From assembly GCA_028825475.1 (NCBI GenBank), contig JAPKAB010000003.1, forward strand, positions 124,001 to 188,000: DNA of 64,000 nucleotides. Direction: 5' to 3'. Each line of letters opens with the position of its first letter. The first letter of the stretch is position 1. Positions 38,163-46,636 of this stretch are shown piece after piece. The notes under the pieces were generated by a model that was not told the DNA's origin, ran no database searches, and saw nothing but the letters and a program-made list of their open reading frames with translations. A program made the translations under genes and the position numbers. Source of the DNA: Ascidiaceihabitans sp. (GTDB lineage Bacteria; Pseudomonadota; Alphaproteobacteria; Rhodobacterales; Rhodobacteraceae).

Positions 38163-39245
38163 TTACGTGCGACGACGACGCCCACCAACACGACCGGCGC
38201 GACCACGACCTTCATCGCCCGCTTTTGGGGCAACTTTGTTCGTGCTAATCCATTCGGTGCCATGTGGGTCATTGTCTGTGAGGAAATTGGCGGCGCGAAT
38301 GGCTTCCATTTCTTTACCTGCACGTGGCTTGGTTGAGCCAAGCCCGAACATTTGTACGAATGCCTCGTCTTCCATATCAGCGGGAAGAACAATGCCAGCG
38401 GCTTCAACTTCAGCACGCTTTGCTGCAATCTTCTTTGGACCAATAGGCAAGGCTACAGGGTTCATAATCGCAGACGTCATCCCTGCAGCCATAGCCATTG
38501 GTAAAAACGCGTTGTTGATACCGTGACGGTTCGGCAATCCGAACGAGATGTTTGAGGCACCACAGGTCGTGTTCACACCCAGTTCTTCACGCAAACGGCG
38601 TACCAGTGCGAAAACCTGCAATCCAGCGGTTCCCATAGCACCAATTGGCATCACCAATGGATCAACCACGATGTCATGAGCGGGGATGCCAAAATCAGCA
38701 GCGCGTTCCACGATCTTCTTGGCGACGGCAAAACGAACATCTGGATCTTCGGAAATGCCGGTGTCATCGTTCGAAATTGCAACAACTGGGACATTGTATT
38801 TCTTAACCAACGGCAGAACCAATTCCATGCGGTCTTCTTCGCCAGTCACAGAGTTCAACAATGGACGCCCCTCAGCCGCAGCCAAACCGTTTTCCAAAGC
38901 GCCCGGAACAGAGCTATCGATGCACAAAGGCACGTCAACGATCGCCTGAACACGTTCGATGAGTTCTTTCATCAGCATCGGTTCTACAAAGTTGTTGTCT
39001 GCATAACGTGGATCTTCTGCCATCTTGTTCGAGAACACAGCGCCTGAATTCACGTCAAGAATATTGGCACCAGCCATGACTTGGGCGACAGCATCAGCCT
39101 CAACCCGGGAAAAATCACCCCGTTCAAGCTCTTCAGACAAAATTTTGCGACCCGTTGGATTGATCCGCTCGCCGATAACGCAGAACGGTTGGTCAAAGCC
39201 AATAATGGCTGTTTTGGTTTTGGATTCTACGATTGTACGGGTCAT
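38163..39245 (-). CDS. Folate-binding methyltransferase (split methionine synthase/MeTr type)
   Basis: A 360-residue pterin-binding TIM barrel: CVIGERINPTGRKILSEELE near 27, ANILDVNSGAVF near 60, VPLCIDSSVPGALENGLAA near 103, LLNSVTGEEDRMELVLPLV near 127 and GASNISFGLPNRHGINNAFL near 227 are typical of methyltetrahydrofolate:corrinoid methyltransferases and of the folate domain of MetH. In roseobacters MetH is known to be split into separate proteins, and this likely is the folate part. The final ~20 residues are Arg/Gly-rich (GRGRAGRVGGRRRR), an unusual basic tail. The homocysteine and B12 domains are not in the window. Confidence 0.85.
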   Translation of the reverse strand: MTRTIVESKTKTAIIGFDQPFCVIGERINPTGRKILSEELERGDFSRVEADAVAQVMAGANILDVNSGAVFSNKMAEDPRYADNNFVEPMLMKELIERVQAIVDVPLCIDSSVPGALENGLAAAEGRPLLNSVTGEEDRMELVLPLVKKYNVPVVAISNDDTGISEDPDVRFAVAKKIVERAADFGIPAHDIVVDPLVMPIGAMGTAGLQVFALVRRLREELGVNTTCGASNISFGLPNRHGINNAFLPMAMAAGMTSAIMNPVALPIGPKKIAAKRAEVEAAGIVLPADMEDEAFVQMFGLGSTKPRAGKEMEAIRAANFLTDNDPHGTEWISTNKVAPKAGDEGRGRAGRVGGRRRRT

Positions 39246-39269
39246 GTGCTGTGTCCTTAGAAGACGAAA

Positions 39270-40199
39270 TTAAGATGCGTTAACGGGAACAGCTGCGCTG
39301 CCACCGTTCGAAATAGCCCAGTTTGCATTTGTCTTGATCCCACCCAGTGGGAAGAAATGCACTTTGACGATGTTTGTATCAGGGTTGGCCGCGGCATGCG
39401 CAGCCAGTTCGCTAATTACCTCAGTTGGTTCAAAGGGGAGCAGCAGTTTGGTTACATCTTTTGCGCGGCGTTGCAGCACACGCAAAGAGGGCCCAACACC
39501 GCAAGCGATGGCGAACTTGATCATAGTTTGCAGCTTGGCAGGTCCTGCGATTCCGATGTGGATTGGGATGTCGATTCCAGCGTCCATTAAGGATTTAGCC
39601 CATCCAATAATTGGACCGGACTCAAATGCGAACTGTGTAGCTAAAGCCATCTCAGCATCCGTGCGGTTTGAAAAGTCTTGTTTCCAGCGCAAAGCTTCGT
39701 CCACATTGGCCATACCGCCCGTGGGGTCGATGTCTTTATTGCCTTCGGGATGACCCGCAACATGTAGGCGTTTGAAACCTGCTCTGTCGAACTCACCACT
39801 TTCCATCAATTGCATTGAAGAATGGTAATCACCGTGGGGCTTGGTCACGCCACCTGCCAGCAACAAGGCTTGATTGACGTTCGCTTCACCTTGATAGCGC
39901 GCAATCCAGTCGGTCAAAGTGGCCTGATCCTTGATGATGCGGGCAGGGAAGTGCGGCATTACATCAAAGCCTTCCGCGTTCAGACGCGCGGCTGTGGAAA
40001 CCATGTCCTCAATCGGGGTGCCCTCGATGTGGGCGACATAAACGCGGGTGCCTTTGGGAAGGATTGCGCGAAAGTCTTCAACTTTAGAAGCGGTGCGCGG
40101 CATTACTTCAATCGAATAACCTTGCAAAAAGGCTTCGACCTCAGGGCTAAGGGAGCCAGCGATTGGACCCTCGGATTTTTTAAAGTTGAGCAAAGCCAT
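39270..40199 (-). CDS. Methylenetetrahydrofolate reductase homologue
   Basis: A 309-residue MTHFR-fold protein: SIEVMPRTASKVEDFRAIL near 29 (family block with the E...R start), VYVAHIEGTPIEDMVSTA, HFPARIIKDQATLTDWI near 84, ALLLAGGVTKPHGDYHSSMQL near 111 and GIAGPAKLQTMIKFA near 214. The flavin/folate contacts are recognisable but divergent from E. coli MetF. It is 24 nt upstream of the methyltransferase gene and 27 nt downstream of the small virulence-factor gene; the three together probably handle methyl-THF for methionine synthesis or C1 catabolism. Confidence 0.82.
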   Translation of the reverse strand: MALLNFKKSEGPIAGSLSPEVEAFLQGYSIEVMPRTASKVEDFRAILPKGTRVYVAHIEGTPIEDMVSTAARLNAEGFDVMPHFPARIIKDQATLTDWIARYQGEANVNQALLLAGGVTKPHGDYHSSMQLMESGEFDRAGFKRLHVAGHPEGNKDIDPTGGMANVDEALRWKQDFSNRTDAEMALATQFAFESGPIIGWAKSLMDAGIDIPIHIGIAGPAKLQTMIKFAIACGVGPSLRVLQRRAKDVTKLLLPFEPTEVISELAAHAAANPDTNIVKVHFFPLGGIKTNANWAISNGGSAAVPVNAS

Positions 40200-40226
40200 T
40201 GGCTTCCCTTTCTTAGGGCCTGTTCT

Positions 40227-40523
40227 TTAGGCGTGTCCGTCGTTGGCAATAAGGGCTTTGAGGCGTTCTTGGTCGTACTCAGCTTCAAGGCGCAAAGCCT
40301 CGGCTTCGACGATTTCGTCAGGATCACCGTCCATCGGGTAAGGAGCCGCTTTACGCCATTCTGCCAAATATGCGTCAGCGTCCTTGGCGTTCACCTTCAT
40401 CGCCGCACGATCAATCGCTTGTTCGAAACGTTCTTCAAGCTGGCGTTTGGAACCACGACGTCCTTTACCCACAATCACTTGGGCTGGAATATCACGCCAA
40501 TAAACGATTGTTACATCTGGCAT
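40227..40523 (-). CDS. Small virulence-factor-family protein (PF13769 type)
   Basis: A 98-residue soluble protein: TIVYWRDIPAQVIVGKGRRG, LEERFEQAIDRAAMK and YLAEWRKAAP match the short family named virulence factor from Brucella work. In many alphaproteobacteria it sits beside an MTHFR homologue and a folate-binding methyltransferase, as here, so a role in that C1/methionine module is more likely than in virulence. It is the first gene of the three. The mechanism is unknown. Confidence 0.78.
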   Translation of the reverse strand: MPDVTIVYWRDIPAQVIVGKGRRGSKRQLEERFEQAIDRAAMKVNAKDADAYLAEWRKAAPYPMDGDPDEIVEAEALRLEAEYDQERLKALIANDGHA

Positions 40524-40797
40524 ATAAGTAGTGCTCCCTGATTCATTTTTTGCCTCTATTTATTGTCTAAGACAGCCATTTCCGATTCCAGCGCCTTTTT
40601 TCGACAGAAACAGATCATTCCGCGACCTATCGCTAATCTGTGACGCTCAGTTTGACCAGTATCTGGAACACCCAAAATCTTCATGTCTTTTATGAACGAG
40701 AAAAACGCCAATGCAGACGCAAAGGACCAACGGGCCACTTGCGCGGGGGGCTGGCAAGGCCTATCGTTGGGGTAACTCGTAATGAAAGGCGCAAACC

Positions 40798-41934
40798 ATG
40801 GCGCCAAAGCGTCCCAAAGGTGCGGGCGCGCTCGAAAATAAGGCCGAAAGCCCAGAAATGGGTCCTATTCTGAGCCCCGTACCGGCACGGCCCGTATCAA
40901 AACCGCTGTATGCAGCGCTTGATCTGGGAACAAATAGTTGCCGCATGTTGATTGCCCAGCCGAAAGGCACAGGTTTTCATGTGGTCGATAGCTTCTCGAA
41001 GTCCGTCCAATTGGGCGCGGGGCTTGAGAAATCCGGCCGCTTGTCGCGCGGGTCCATGACCCGTACCATTCAGGCACTGCGTATCTGTCAACAAAAGCTG
41101 CGTAAACATCGCGTAAAGCGGATGCGACTGGTTGCAACAGAAGCCTGCCGTCGTGCGCTAAATGCCGAAGATTTTATCAAACGGGTCCACCGCGAAACAG
41201 GTCTGCGTTTGGATATCATCGCTCCGAAAGAAGAGGCTCGTCTGGCTGCAATTTCTTGTGCGCCATTGGTGAACAAAAAAACAGAAAACCTGTTGGTTGT
41301 TGATATTGGCGGTGGATCGACGGAATTGGTTTGGATTGACATGTCCCAAGTTCCGAAACGCGATCGTCCACATTCGATTATGCAGCTAGAAACTGGATTT
41401 GCTCGAAGCAACAAAAGTATCCCGTCCGCGCGTGTTGTCGATTGGATTAGTGTCCCACTGGGTGTCGCAACCTTGCGTGATCAATTCATTGATGTTGATG
41501 ACGATGGTGCGCGGTTCGCGTTAATGAGCTGTTTCTTTGAGGAAAGCCTATCAGACTTTGCACCTTACCACGACGAAAAGGCGCGGGATCGTTTCCAAAT
41601 TGTTGGCACGTCGGGTACCGTGACAACCGTCGCAGCGAGCCACTTAAACCTTAAGCGTTATGACCGTACCAAAGTTGACGGTTTGCGCATGTCTTCCACC
41701 CAGATCGACACCGTTATTCAATCCTACCTTGATATGGGCCCAGCAGGGCGTCGCGCGGATCCACGAATTGGTCAGGACCGTCAGGCGTTGATTATGTCTG
41801 GCGCTGCCATCCTTCAGGCGTTAATGCGCTGTTGGCCTACTGACAGGTTGTCAGTTGCGGATCGCGGTTTGCGAGAAGGCCTGTTATACGCACAAATGAG
41901 CGCCGATGGCGTATTAGAACGCGGAGCACTATAA
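40798..41934 (+). CDS. Ppx/GppA family exopolyphosphatase or pppGpp phosphatase
   Basis: A 378-residue ASKHA-fold phosphatase. After a Pro/Lys-rich leader of about 38 residues, YAALDLGTNSCRMLIAQP is phosphate loop 1, RLVATEACRRALNAEDF follows, NLLVVDIGGGSTELVWIDM near 160 is loop 2, and IVGTSGTVTTVAASHL near 265 closes the site. Either inorganic polyphosphate or pppGpp may be the substrate. It is short (no C-terminal HD domain), as usual in alphaproteobacteria. It is 3 nt ahead of rlmE, so the two form an operon; AAAGG precedes the start. Confidence 0.9.
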   Translation: MAPKRPKGAGALENKAESPEMGPILSPVPARPVSKPLYAALDLGTNSCRMLIAQPKGTGFHVVDSFSKSVQLGAGLEKSGRLSRGSMTRTIQALRICQQKLRKHRVKRMRLVATEACRRALNAEDFIKRVHRETGLRLDIIAPKEEARLAAISCAPLVNKKTENLLVVDIGGGSTELVWIDMSQVPKRDRPHSIMQLETGFARSNKSIPSARVVDWISVPLGVATLRDQFIDVDDDGARFALMSCFFEESLSDFAPYHDEKARDRFQIVGTSGTVTTVAASHLNLKRYDRTKVDGLRMSSTQIDTVIQSYLDMGPAGRRADPRIGQDRQALIMSGAAILQALMRCWPTDRLSVADRGLREGLLYAQMSADGVLERGAL

Positions 41935-41937
41935 GTT

Positions 41938-42714
41938 ATGGCGAAAACACCTGGACCAAGCGGTGGGGGCAAAACCCCAACTGGCAAGAACACATCTGGC
42001 CGTGGGCAACGTGACCTTAAGGTTAAGGTAAAGACGGCCCGTGGTCGTTCCAATAGTTCTACCCGTTGGTTACAGCGCCAATTGAACGATCCATACGTGA
42101 AGCGCGCTAAGGCTGAAGGTTATCGTGGTCGTGCGGCGTATAAGATTATGGAGCTTGATGACAAGTTTCGCTTCCTTGTGCCTGGTGCACGGATTGTCGA
42201 CCTTGGTGCGGCCCCAGGTGGCTGGTGTCAGGTTGCGGTGAAACGCTCAAACATTTTAGGTGAAAAGTCTGGTAAAGCAGTTGGTACGATCCTAGGAATT
42301 GATCTGCAAGAAATGGACACGATTGCAGGTTGTGAGCTGCACGTTTTGGATTTCATGGACGAGGGTGCAGATGATCAAGTCAAAGAATGGCTTGGTGGTA
42401 AGGCTGATGTTGTTATGTCTGATATGGCAGCGTCTAGTTCCGGCCACAAACAAACAGATCACCTTAAGATTATTTCACTGTGCGAGGCTGCGGCTTACTT
42501 TTCATTCGATGTGCTCGAAGATGGTGGTACATTTGTAGCTAAAGTTTTGGCCGGTGGTGCTGAGGGCGACTTGCAGAAGGTACTGAAGCAGCGCTTTACA
42601 AAGGTGCACAACTTTAAACCGCCGGCTTCACGATCAGATAGCTCTGAAAAATTTGTTGTTGCTTTAGGCTTCAAAGGCGAAATTGAGGGCGAAACATACA
42701 GCCCATTCGACTGA
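41938..42714 (+). CDS. rlmE: 23S rRNA 2'-O-ribose U2552 methyltransferase RlmE
   Basis: FtsJ/RrmJ enzyme acting on the A-loop of 23S rRNA in the 50S subunit. The 258-residue protein has a basic N-terminal tail of about 45 residues, longer than E. coli RlmE, then [19 protein letters not shown] (catalytic Lys), [18 protein letters not shown] (SAM site), [20 protein letters not shown] (catalytic Asp), [16 protein letters not shown] (second Lys) and [15 protein letters not shown] (Glu), so the K-D-K-E tetrad is intact. Coupled to ppx/gppA. Confidence 0.95.
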   Translation: MAKTPGPSGGGKTPTGKNTSGRGQRDLKVKVKTARGRSNSSTRWLQRQLNDPYVKRAKAEGYRGRAAYKIMELDDKFRFLVPGARIVDLGAAPGGWCQVAVKRSNILGEKSGKAVGTILGIDLQEMDTIAGCELHVLDFMDEGADDQVKEWLGGKADVVMSDMAASSSGHKQTDHLKIISLCEAAAYFSFDVLEDGGTFVAKVLAGGAEGDLQKVLKQRFTKVHNFKPPASRSDSSEKFVVALGFKGEIEGETYSPFD

Positions 42715-42716
42715 AA

Positions 42717-42899
42717 TTAGTGTGCGCGGGTCATTGAGCGTGTCGCTATGCGTTTGATCTCGTCCAGTTCATCACTGTTTACTTTACGGACCTTAAGCGG
42801 CTGTGATGGATCGACCAAATGAGTGGCAACGTTTTTCTGACGTAGCAATTCGAACAAGCGTTTATGGCGCGGATCATTGCGATTATGAAAGTTAGACAT
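42717..42899 (-). CDS. Small basic hypothetical protein (60 aa)
   Basis: A 60-residue ORF with an AGGAG ribosome-binding site upstream of the ATG at 42899. It is charged (for example RNDPRHKRLFELLRQKNV and VRKVNSDELDEIKRIATR), helical in appearance, without membrane segment or cysteine. It lies in the 400-nt interval between rlmE and the DUF2059 gene, on the opposite strand, its stop 2 nt past rlmE. I do not recognise a family. The RBS and amino-acid mix make a real gene likely. Confidence 0.6.
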   Translation of the reverse strand: MSNFHNRNDPRHKRLFELLRQKNVATHLVDPSQPLKVRKVNSDELDEIKRIATRSMTRAH

Positions 42900-43114
42900 C
42901 GATCGTTGACTCCTAATTTAATCGATTTTTTGGACCGCAATTGGGGCGGCACAACGGCAACCTCAGGGTTTTTTCGGGTAAAACAAGGCTCGAAGGTGCG
43001 TCTGCTGCGAGCAGAGGCAGGTTTTCTATTTTTGTGCTCAGATAACGCGCAATTCATTTGCAGGTTGGCCGATATCACCTAAGTTATAAACCAATGTTGT
43101 CACTGGAGAACCAA

Positions 43115-43954
43115 ATGCGCGTCTTAAAATTGATATCGTTATTAGTGTTTACTGCTGTTATGATGGCCTCGTTCAACGCATCTGCAGCGCAAGCAAAAGA
43201 CAGGGCTGAGGTCGAGAGGTTTCTTAACGTCACTGGGTTTGATGTATCATTAGACAGCATCCGACTTTCCGCAAAAAGCGCACCGATGATGCTTGGATTG
43301 GACGCTGACGACTTTGGTTATCAATGGACGTTACTCGCAAACGATATTTTTGCCTCAGAAATTATGCGTGAAATGGCATTGGATATGTTGTCAGAGGCGC
43401 TGAGCGACGAGTTACTAGTGCATGCAGCAGGCTTTTATGCGTCGGAATTAGGCGAGAGACTGGTTGAGGTCGAAAACGCTTCTCACTTATCTGATGACAA
43501 TGAACTGAAATCGGAAAGTGGTGAAGCAATTGTTGACGGATTGATCCGTATAGGATCCCCACGGATCGAATTGTTAAAGCGCATGAACGCAGCCAGTGAT
43601 ACTGCTGGCACATCTGTTCGCGCAATCCAAGAAGTTCAGGTTCGCTTTTTGATGGCCGCCGCTGGAGCCGGTGTGATTGAATTACGTCTGGATGAAGCAG
43701 ACCTTCGTGAAATGTTGCGCAACGAAGAAGCAGAGTTGCGATTTTCGCTTCAGGCATCTGGATTAGCAGGGGCTGCCTACACCTATCAGGCGTTTTCTGA
43801 CTCTGAGGTCGAAGAATATACCAAAGCATTGGAAGACCCCAAGATGCAAAAAGTTTATGACCTCATGAATGCTGTACAGTTTTCTATTATGGCCGATCGA
43901 TATGAAGAGTTAGCTATTCGAATGGCAACTCTGCAACCTAGCGAAGATCTCTAA
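43115..43954 (+). CDS. Secreted DUF2059-type protein, copy 1
   Basis: A 279-residue exported protein: signal peptide VLKLISLLVFTAVMMASFNASAAQA, then a helical mature domain. EIMREMALDMLSEALSDELLVHAAGFYASELGERLVEVE resembles the DUF2059 pattern, in which a helix is followed by F(Y/F)xSxxGxxL; a second such unit, YTYQAFSDSEVEEYTKALEDPKMQKVYDLM, lies near the C-terminus. The start is set by a GGAG RBS at 43105. It is joined to copy 2 by a TAATG overlap. Function unknown; probably periplasmic. Confidence 0.75.
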   Translation: MRVLKLISLLVFTAVMMASFNASAAQAKDRAEVERFLNVTGFDVSLDSIRLSAKSAPMMLGLDADDFGYQWTLLANDIFASEIMREMALDMLSEALSDELLVHAAGFYASELGERLVEVENASHLSDDNELKSESGEAIVDGLIRIGSPRIELLKRMNAASDTAGTSVRAIQEVQVRFLMAAAGAGVIELRLDEADLREMLRNEEAELRFSLQASGLAGAAYTYQAFSDSEVEEYTKALEDPKMQKVYDLMNAVQFSIMADRYEELAIRMATLQPSEDL

Positions 43955-44763
43955 TGTTTCGTTTTCTTTCGTGTTTTTTGTTTAGTTGGGGTTTTGCGAC
44001 GGGAGCGAGCGCTCAGGTGCAAGTGACTCTCGCAATGGATCACTTGCGCTTAGCGGATTTGATCGAAATTGTCCGTAGTGAGGGAATTGATTACGCAGAT
44101 TCACTAGATACAGACATGTTAAACGGGCAGGGTGGCCCCGTTTGGGCCGAACAGATAGATACAATATATAATACCCAACTCATGTCGGAAATCGTTTGCA
44201 ATGAGATTGCAACGATTCCAGAAGACCAACTTCGTCAGATCAATCAGTTTTATAGCGGATTACTTGGGGTGAAAATTGTCGAGTTGGAAATGGCTGCACG
44301 TGCAGCCATGCTGCACATTGACATTAAAAACTTAGCTGAGGACAACTATCAAATAGCTTTGGCAGAAGATCCACAATCGGTGGAAGATATTTTAACGATA
44401 AATGATGCGGGCCAATTGATTGACCGCAATGTGACAGCCGCTCTAAATTCTAATTATAAGTTTTACCTCGGCTTGGTCGATGGAGGGGCTTTTGATGCCT
44501 CGGTGGACGAGGTCATAGAACAAACCTGGACACAAGAGAGTGAAATTCGAAGGGACACCACCAACTGGATGATGGGTTATCTTTTGCTCAGTTACCAACC
44601 CCTTGATGATAGTGAAATGGTAACTTTCGTTGCTTTTACTCAAACGCAAGCTGGCCGTGCTTTAAACGCTGCGATATTTGAAGGCTTTGGCTCAATGTAC
44701 GCAGATATATCGTATGCTTTGGGTCGGGCCGTAGCGCTAAACATGATGGCTTCAGATTTATAG
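43954..44763 (+). CDS. Secreted DUF2059-type protein, copy 2
   Basis: A 269-residue exported paralogue of the gene before it: signal peptide RFLSCFLFSWGFATGASAQ, then a helical domain with two repeats, EDQLRQINQFYSGLLGVKIVELE and DDSEMVTFVAFTQTQAGRAL, each like the F-x-x-S/T-x-x-G-x-x-L unit of copy 1. Sequence identity between the copies is low though order and length match. Only two cysteines remain outside conserved blocks. The two are co-translated and probably form a periplasmic pair; role unknown. Confidence 0.72.
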   Translation: MFRFLSCFLFSWGFATGASAQVQVTLAMDHLRLADLIEIVRSEGIDYADSLDTDMLNGQGGPVWAEQIDTIYNTQLMSEIVCNEIATIPEDQLRQINQFYSGLLGVKIVELEMAARAAMLHIDIKNLAEDNYQIALAEDPQSVEDILTINDAGQLIDRNVTAALNSNYKFYLGLVDGGAFDASVDEVIEQTWTQESEIRRDTTNWMMGYLLLSYQPLDDSEMVTFVAFTQTQAGRALNAAIFEGFGSMYADISYALGRAVALNMMASDL

Positions 44764-44767
44764 AGGT

Positions 44768-44816
44768 CCAAATGCGCCTATGATGCTTGACATAGGGCTC
44801 AATCAAGTGCATTTGG
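44768..44816. repeat. Nested inverted repeat upstream of rplU
   Basis: CCAAATGC (44768-44775) is the exact complement of 44809-44816, and inside it GCCTATG (44776-44782) pairs with CATAGGGC (44791-44798, one bulge). The 8-nt loop contains the start of TTGACA (44787-44792), which resembles a -35 box. It begins 4 nt after the second DUF2059 stop and could be a 3'-end hairpin of that operon or an operator over the rplU promoter. Confidence 0.5.
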
Positions 44817-44828
44817 CAGCTTCGATAC

Positions 44829-44951
44829 GGGCGCATTGCGCCTTATTTTCATGAACATCCCAAACGGGATGCGCTGTCTGAGGCGGGGTTAAACCCACGA
44901 AACCCTATGTAAATAGGTGCCAAACGACGCGGTAAAACAAAGGAATGACCC
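44829..44951 (+). promoter_or_regulatory. Possible structured leader of rplU-rpmA
   Basis: Three short hairpins precede the L21 start: 44829-44843 (6 bp, loop ATT, followed by TATTTT, terminator-like), 44856-44871 (CATCCC/GGGATG, loop AAAC) and 44904-44917 (CCTAT/ATAGG with a GNRA-type GTAA loop). Ribosomal-protein operons are often autoregulated through such leaders. No alphaproteobacterial L21 leader is known to me, so this is a proposal only. The first hairpin may instead be the terminator of the DUF2059 pair. Confidence 0.4.
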
Positions 44952-45671
44952 ATGTTCGCGGTCCTTAAAACCGGCGGCAAGCAGTATAAAGTTCAATCCG
45001 GAGACGTACTCCGTGTTGAGAAACTTGCTGCAATTGCTGGCCAAAAAATCCAATTCAACGACGTATTGATGCTTGGCGGTGACACAGTCACTGTTGGTGC
45101 ACCTCTCGTTGCGGGTGCTGGTGTACAAGCCGAAGTGATCGACCAGATCAAAGGCGTTAAGACAATTAACTTCGTTAAGCGTCGTCGTAAGCACTCTTCC
45201 AAGCGTACTAAAGGCCACCGTCAAAAACTGACTTTGGTTCGTATCACAGATATCCTTGCTTCTGGCGCTGATAAATCTGGTGTTGATGCCGCTGTTGGTG
45301 CTGGTTCTGTTGGTGCGGTAGCTTTGGCTGCCATCGATGCAAACACTCCTGCAGCAAACAAAGACCAAAAACGCTCTGCCGCACCAAAAGCAGTTGCCGC
45401 TAAAGCCGAGGCTCCAAAAGCCCCAGCGAAGAAAGCAGCTCCTAAAAAGGCAGCAGCAAAAGCGACTGATGGCGCTGACGATCTTTCTAACATCTCTGGT
45501 GTTGGTCCGGTTATCGTTAAAAAGCTTCACGCTGAGGGTATCACAACATTCGCACAAGTTGCGGCATGGTCTGACGCTGATGTAGAAGCTATCGAAGAGA
45601 AACTGTCGTTCAAAGGTCGTGTGGGTCGTGAAGACTGGATCGCACAGGCTAAAGAACTGGCAAAAGGCTAA
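44952..45671 (+). CDS. rplU: 50S ribosomal protein L21 with long C-terminal extension
   Basis: Residues 1 to about 103 are ordinary L21 ([39 protein letters not shown]). The chain then continues to 239 residues, more than twice the family length: an Ala/Lys/Pro-rich linker (about 130-175) leads to a C-terminal domain, [20 protein letters not shown] then [21 protein letters not shown], a helix-hairpin-helix fold as in nucleic-acid-binding proteins. Extended L21 occurs in other alphaproteobacteria, but its job is unknown. RpmA follows after 11 nt in the usual rplU-rpmA operon. Confidence 0.95.
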   Translation: MFAVLKTGGKQYKVQSGDVLRVEKLAAIAGQKIQFNDVLMLGGDTVTVGAPLVAGAGVQAEVIDQIKGVKTINFVKRRRKHSSKRTKGHRQKLTLVRITDILASGADKSGVDAAVGAGSVGAVALAAIDANTPAANKDQKRSAAPKAVAAKAEAPKAPAKKAAPKKAAAKATDGADDLSNISGVGPVIVKKLHAEGITTFAQVAAWSDADVEAIEEKLSFKGRVGREDWIAQAKELAKG

Positions 45672-45682
45672 GGAGAGACCAA

Positions 45683-45952
45683 ATGGCACATAAAAAAGCA
45701 GGTGGTTCATCCCGGAACGGTCGCGACTCAGCAGGTCGTCGTCTTGGCGTGAAAAAATATGGCGGCGAAGCTGTCATCCCAGGCAATATCATCGTTCGTC
45801 AGCGCGGAACTAAGTTCTGGCCGTCTGAAGGCGTTGGCATGGGCAAAGATCACACGATCTTCGCTAAAGTTGAAGGTCACGTGACTTTCAGCACCGGCCT
45901 TAAAAACCGTAAATTCATTTCGGTACTTCCGGCAGCTGAAGCAGCTGAATAA
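45683..45952 (+). CDS. rpmA: 50S ribosomal protein L27
   Basis: An 89-residue L27 starting [20 protein letters not shown], whose N-terminus reaches the peptidyl-transferase centre; [20 protein letters not shown] and [16 protein letters not shown] are the core. There is no N-terminal cleavable extension of the Firmicutes type. A GGAGAG RBS lies 8 nt upstream. Followed by a strong terminator. Confidence 0.98.
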   Translation: MAHKKAGGSSRNGRDSAGRRLGVKKYGGEAVIPGNIIVRQRGTKFWPSEGVGMGKDHTIFAKVEGHVTFSTGLKNRKFISVLPAAEAAE

Positions 45953-45980
45953 GTCGTACCCTTACAGGTTTTAAAAAATC

Positions 45981-46014
45981 AAAGGATCGGCGGAAACGCC
46001 GGTCCTTTTTCCTT
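45981..46014 (+). terminator. Rho-independent terminator after rpmA
   Basis: AAAGGATCGGCG (45981-45992) pairs with 45997-46008 (one wobble) around a GAAA tetraloop, followed by T-rich sequence. Confidence 0.9.
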
Positions 46015-46031
46015 TTAGAGAATAATTACAA

Positions 46032-46634
46032 GTGTCAGTAGCAATCGCATCATTTGCCGTTTTCGCGGCCTCACAGGTCGGGACACCCGGACCTGCGAAT
46101 ATGGCGTTGCTTGCGACCGGTGCACGGTATGGGTTCCGTCAGGCATTACCATTCATGCTAGGCGTAGCCTTTGGGAAACAATTGATTATCTGGCCAATTG
46201 GCTTTGGATTGATGGAACTGGCCGAGCGCGCCCCTTTTATTTTTCTCGCTCTGAAATATATCTCCGCCGCCTATATTATTTGGTTAGCTTGGAAAGTTGC
46301 AAACATGCGCCTTTCAACTAAATCAGCCGGCGAAGAAGCTCCGGGATTTTTAGCAGGTTTGATCGTTCATCCGCTCAATCCAAAAGCATGGGCGATGATT
46401 GTTGGTGGGTTTACTGCCTTTGTTGGCGTTGGAACTTCTACATTTGAAGCAACGGCAATAATTGCGGCTGTTTTATTGGCCTGCCAATTGCTGATGCATC
46501 CACTTTGGACCCTCGCAGGGGATAGAATTGCCAAGACACTAGCAGGCACTCCCGCGGAACCCTATTTAATGTATACACTTGCGGCCTTAACCGTTGCATC
46601 TGTGCTGTTCGTACTGTTCGGAGGAGGAACATAA
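46032..46634 (+). CDS. LysE/RhtB-family exporter
   Basis: A 200-residue inner-membrane amino-acid exporter with about six hydrophobic segments. The conserved N-terminal block is SQVGTPGPANMALLATGARYGFRQALPFMLGVAFG (the GPxN region of LysE/RhtB); FLAGLIVHPLNPKAWAMIVGG is the second block. The start is GTG at 46032. The 3' end contains GGAGGAGG, which serves as the ribosome-binding site of the next gene, so the two are translationally linked. The exported amino acid is unknown. Confidence 0.87.
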   Translation: MSVAIASFAVFAASQVGTPGPANMALLATGARYGFRQALPFMLGVAFGKQLIIWPIGFGLMELAERAPFIFLALKYISAAYIIWLAWKVANMRLSTKSAGEEAPGFLAGLIVHPLNPKAWAMIVGGFTAFVGVGTSTFEATAIIAAVLLACQLLMHPLWTLAGDRIAKTLAGTPAEPYLMYTLAALTVASVLFVLFGGGT

Positions 46635-46636
46635 CG

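Noticed and set aside
39822-40541. 239-codon plus-strand ORF opposite the MTHFR homologue
   Set aside because: It runs antisense to two genes with family matches and has no domain or RBS.
44889-45710. 273-codon minus-strand ORF covering rplU
   Set aside because: It mirrors the Ala/Lys-rich rplU coding strand and is full of Cys/Phe/Ser; L21 on the other strand is certain.
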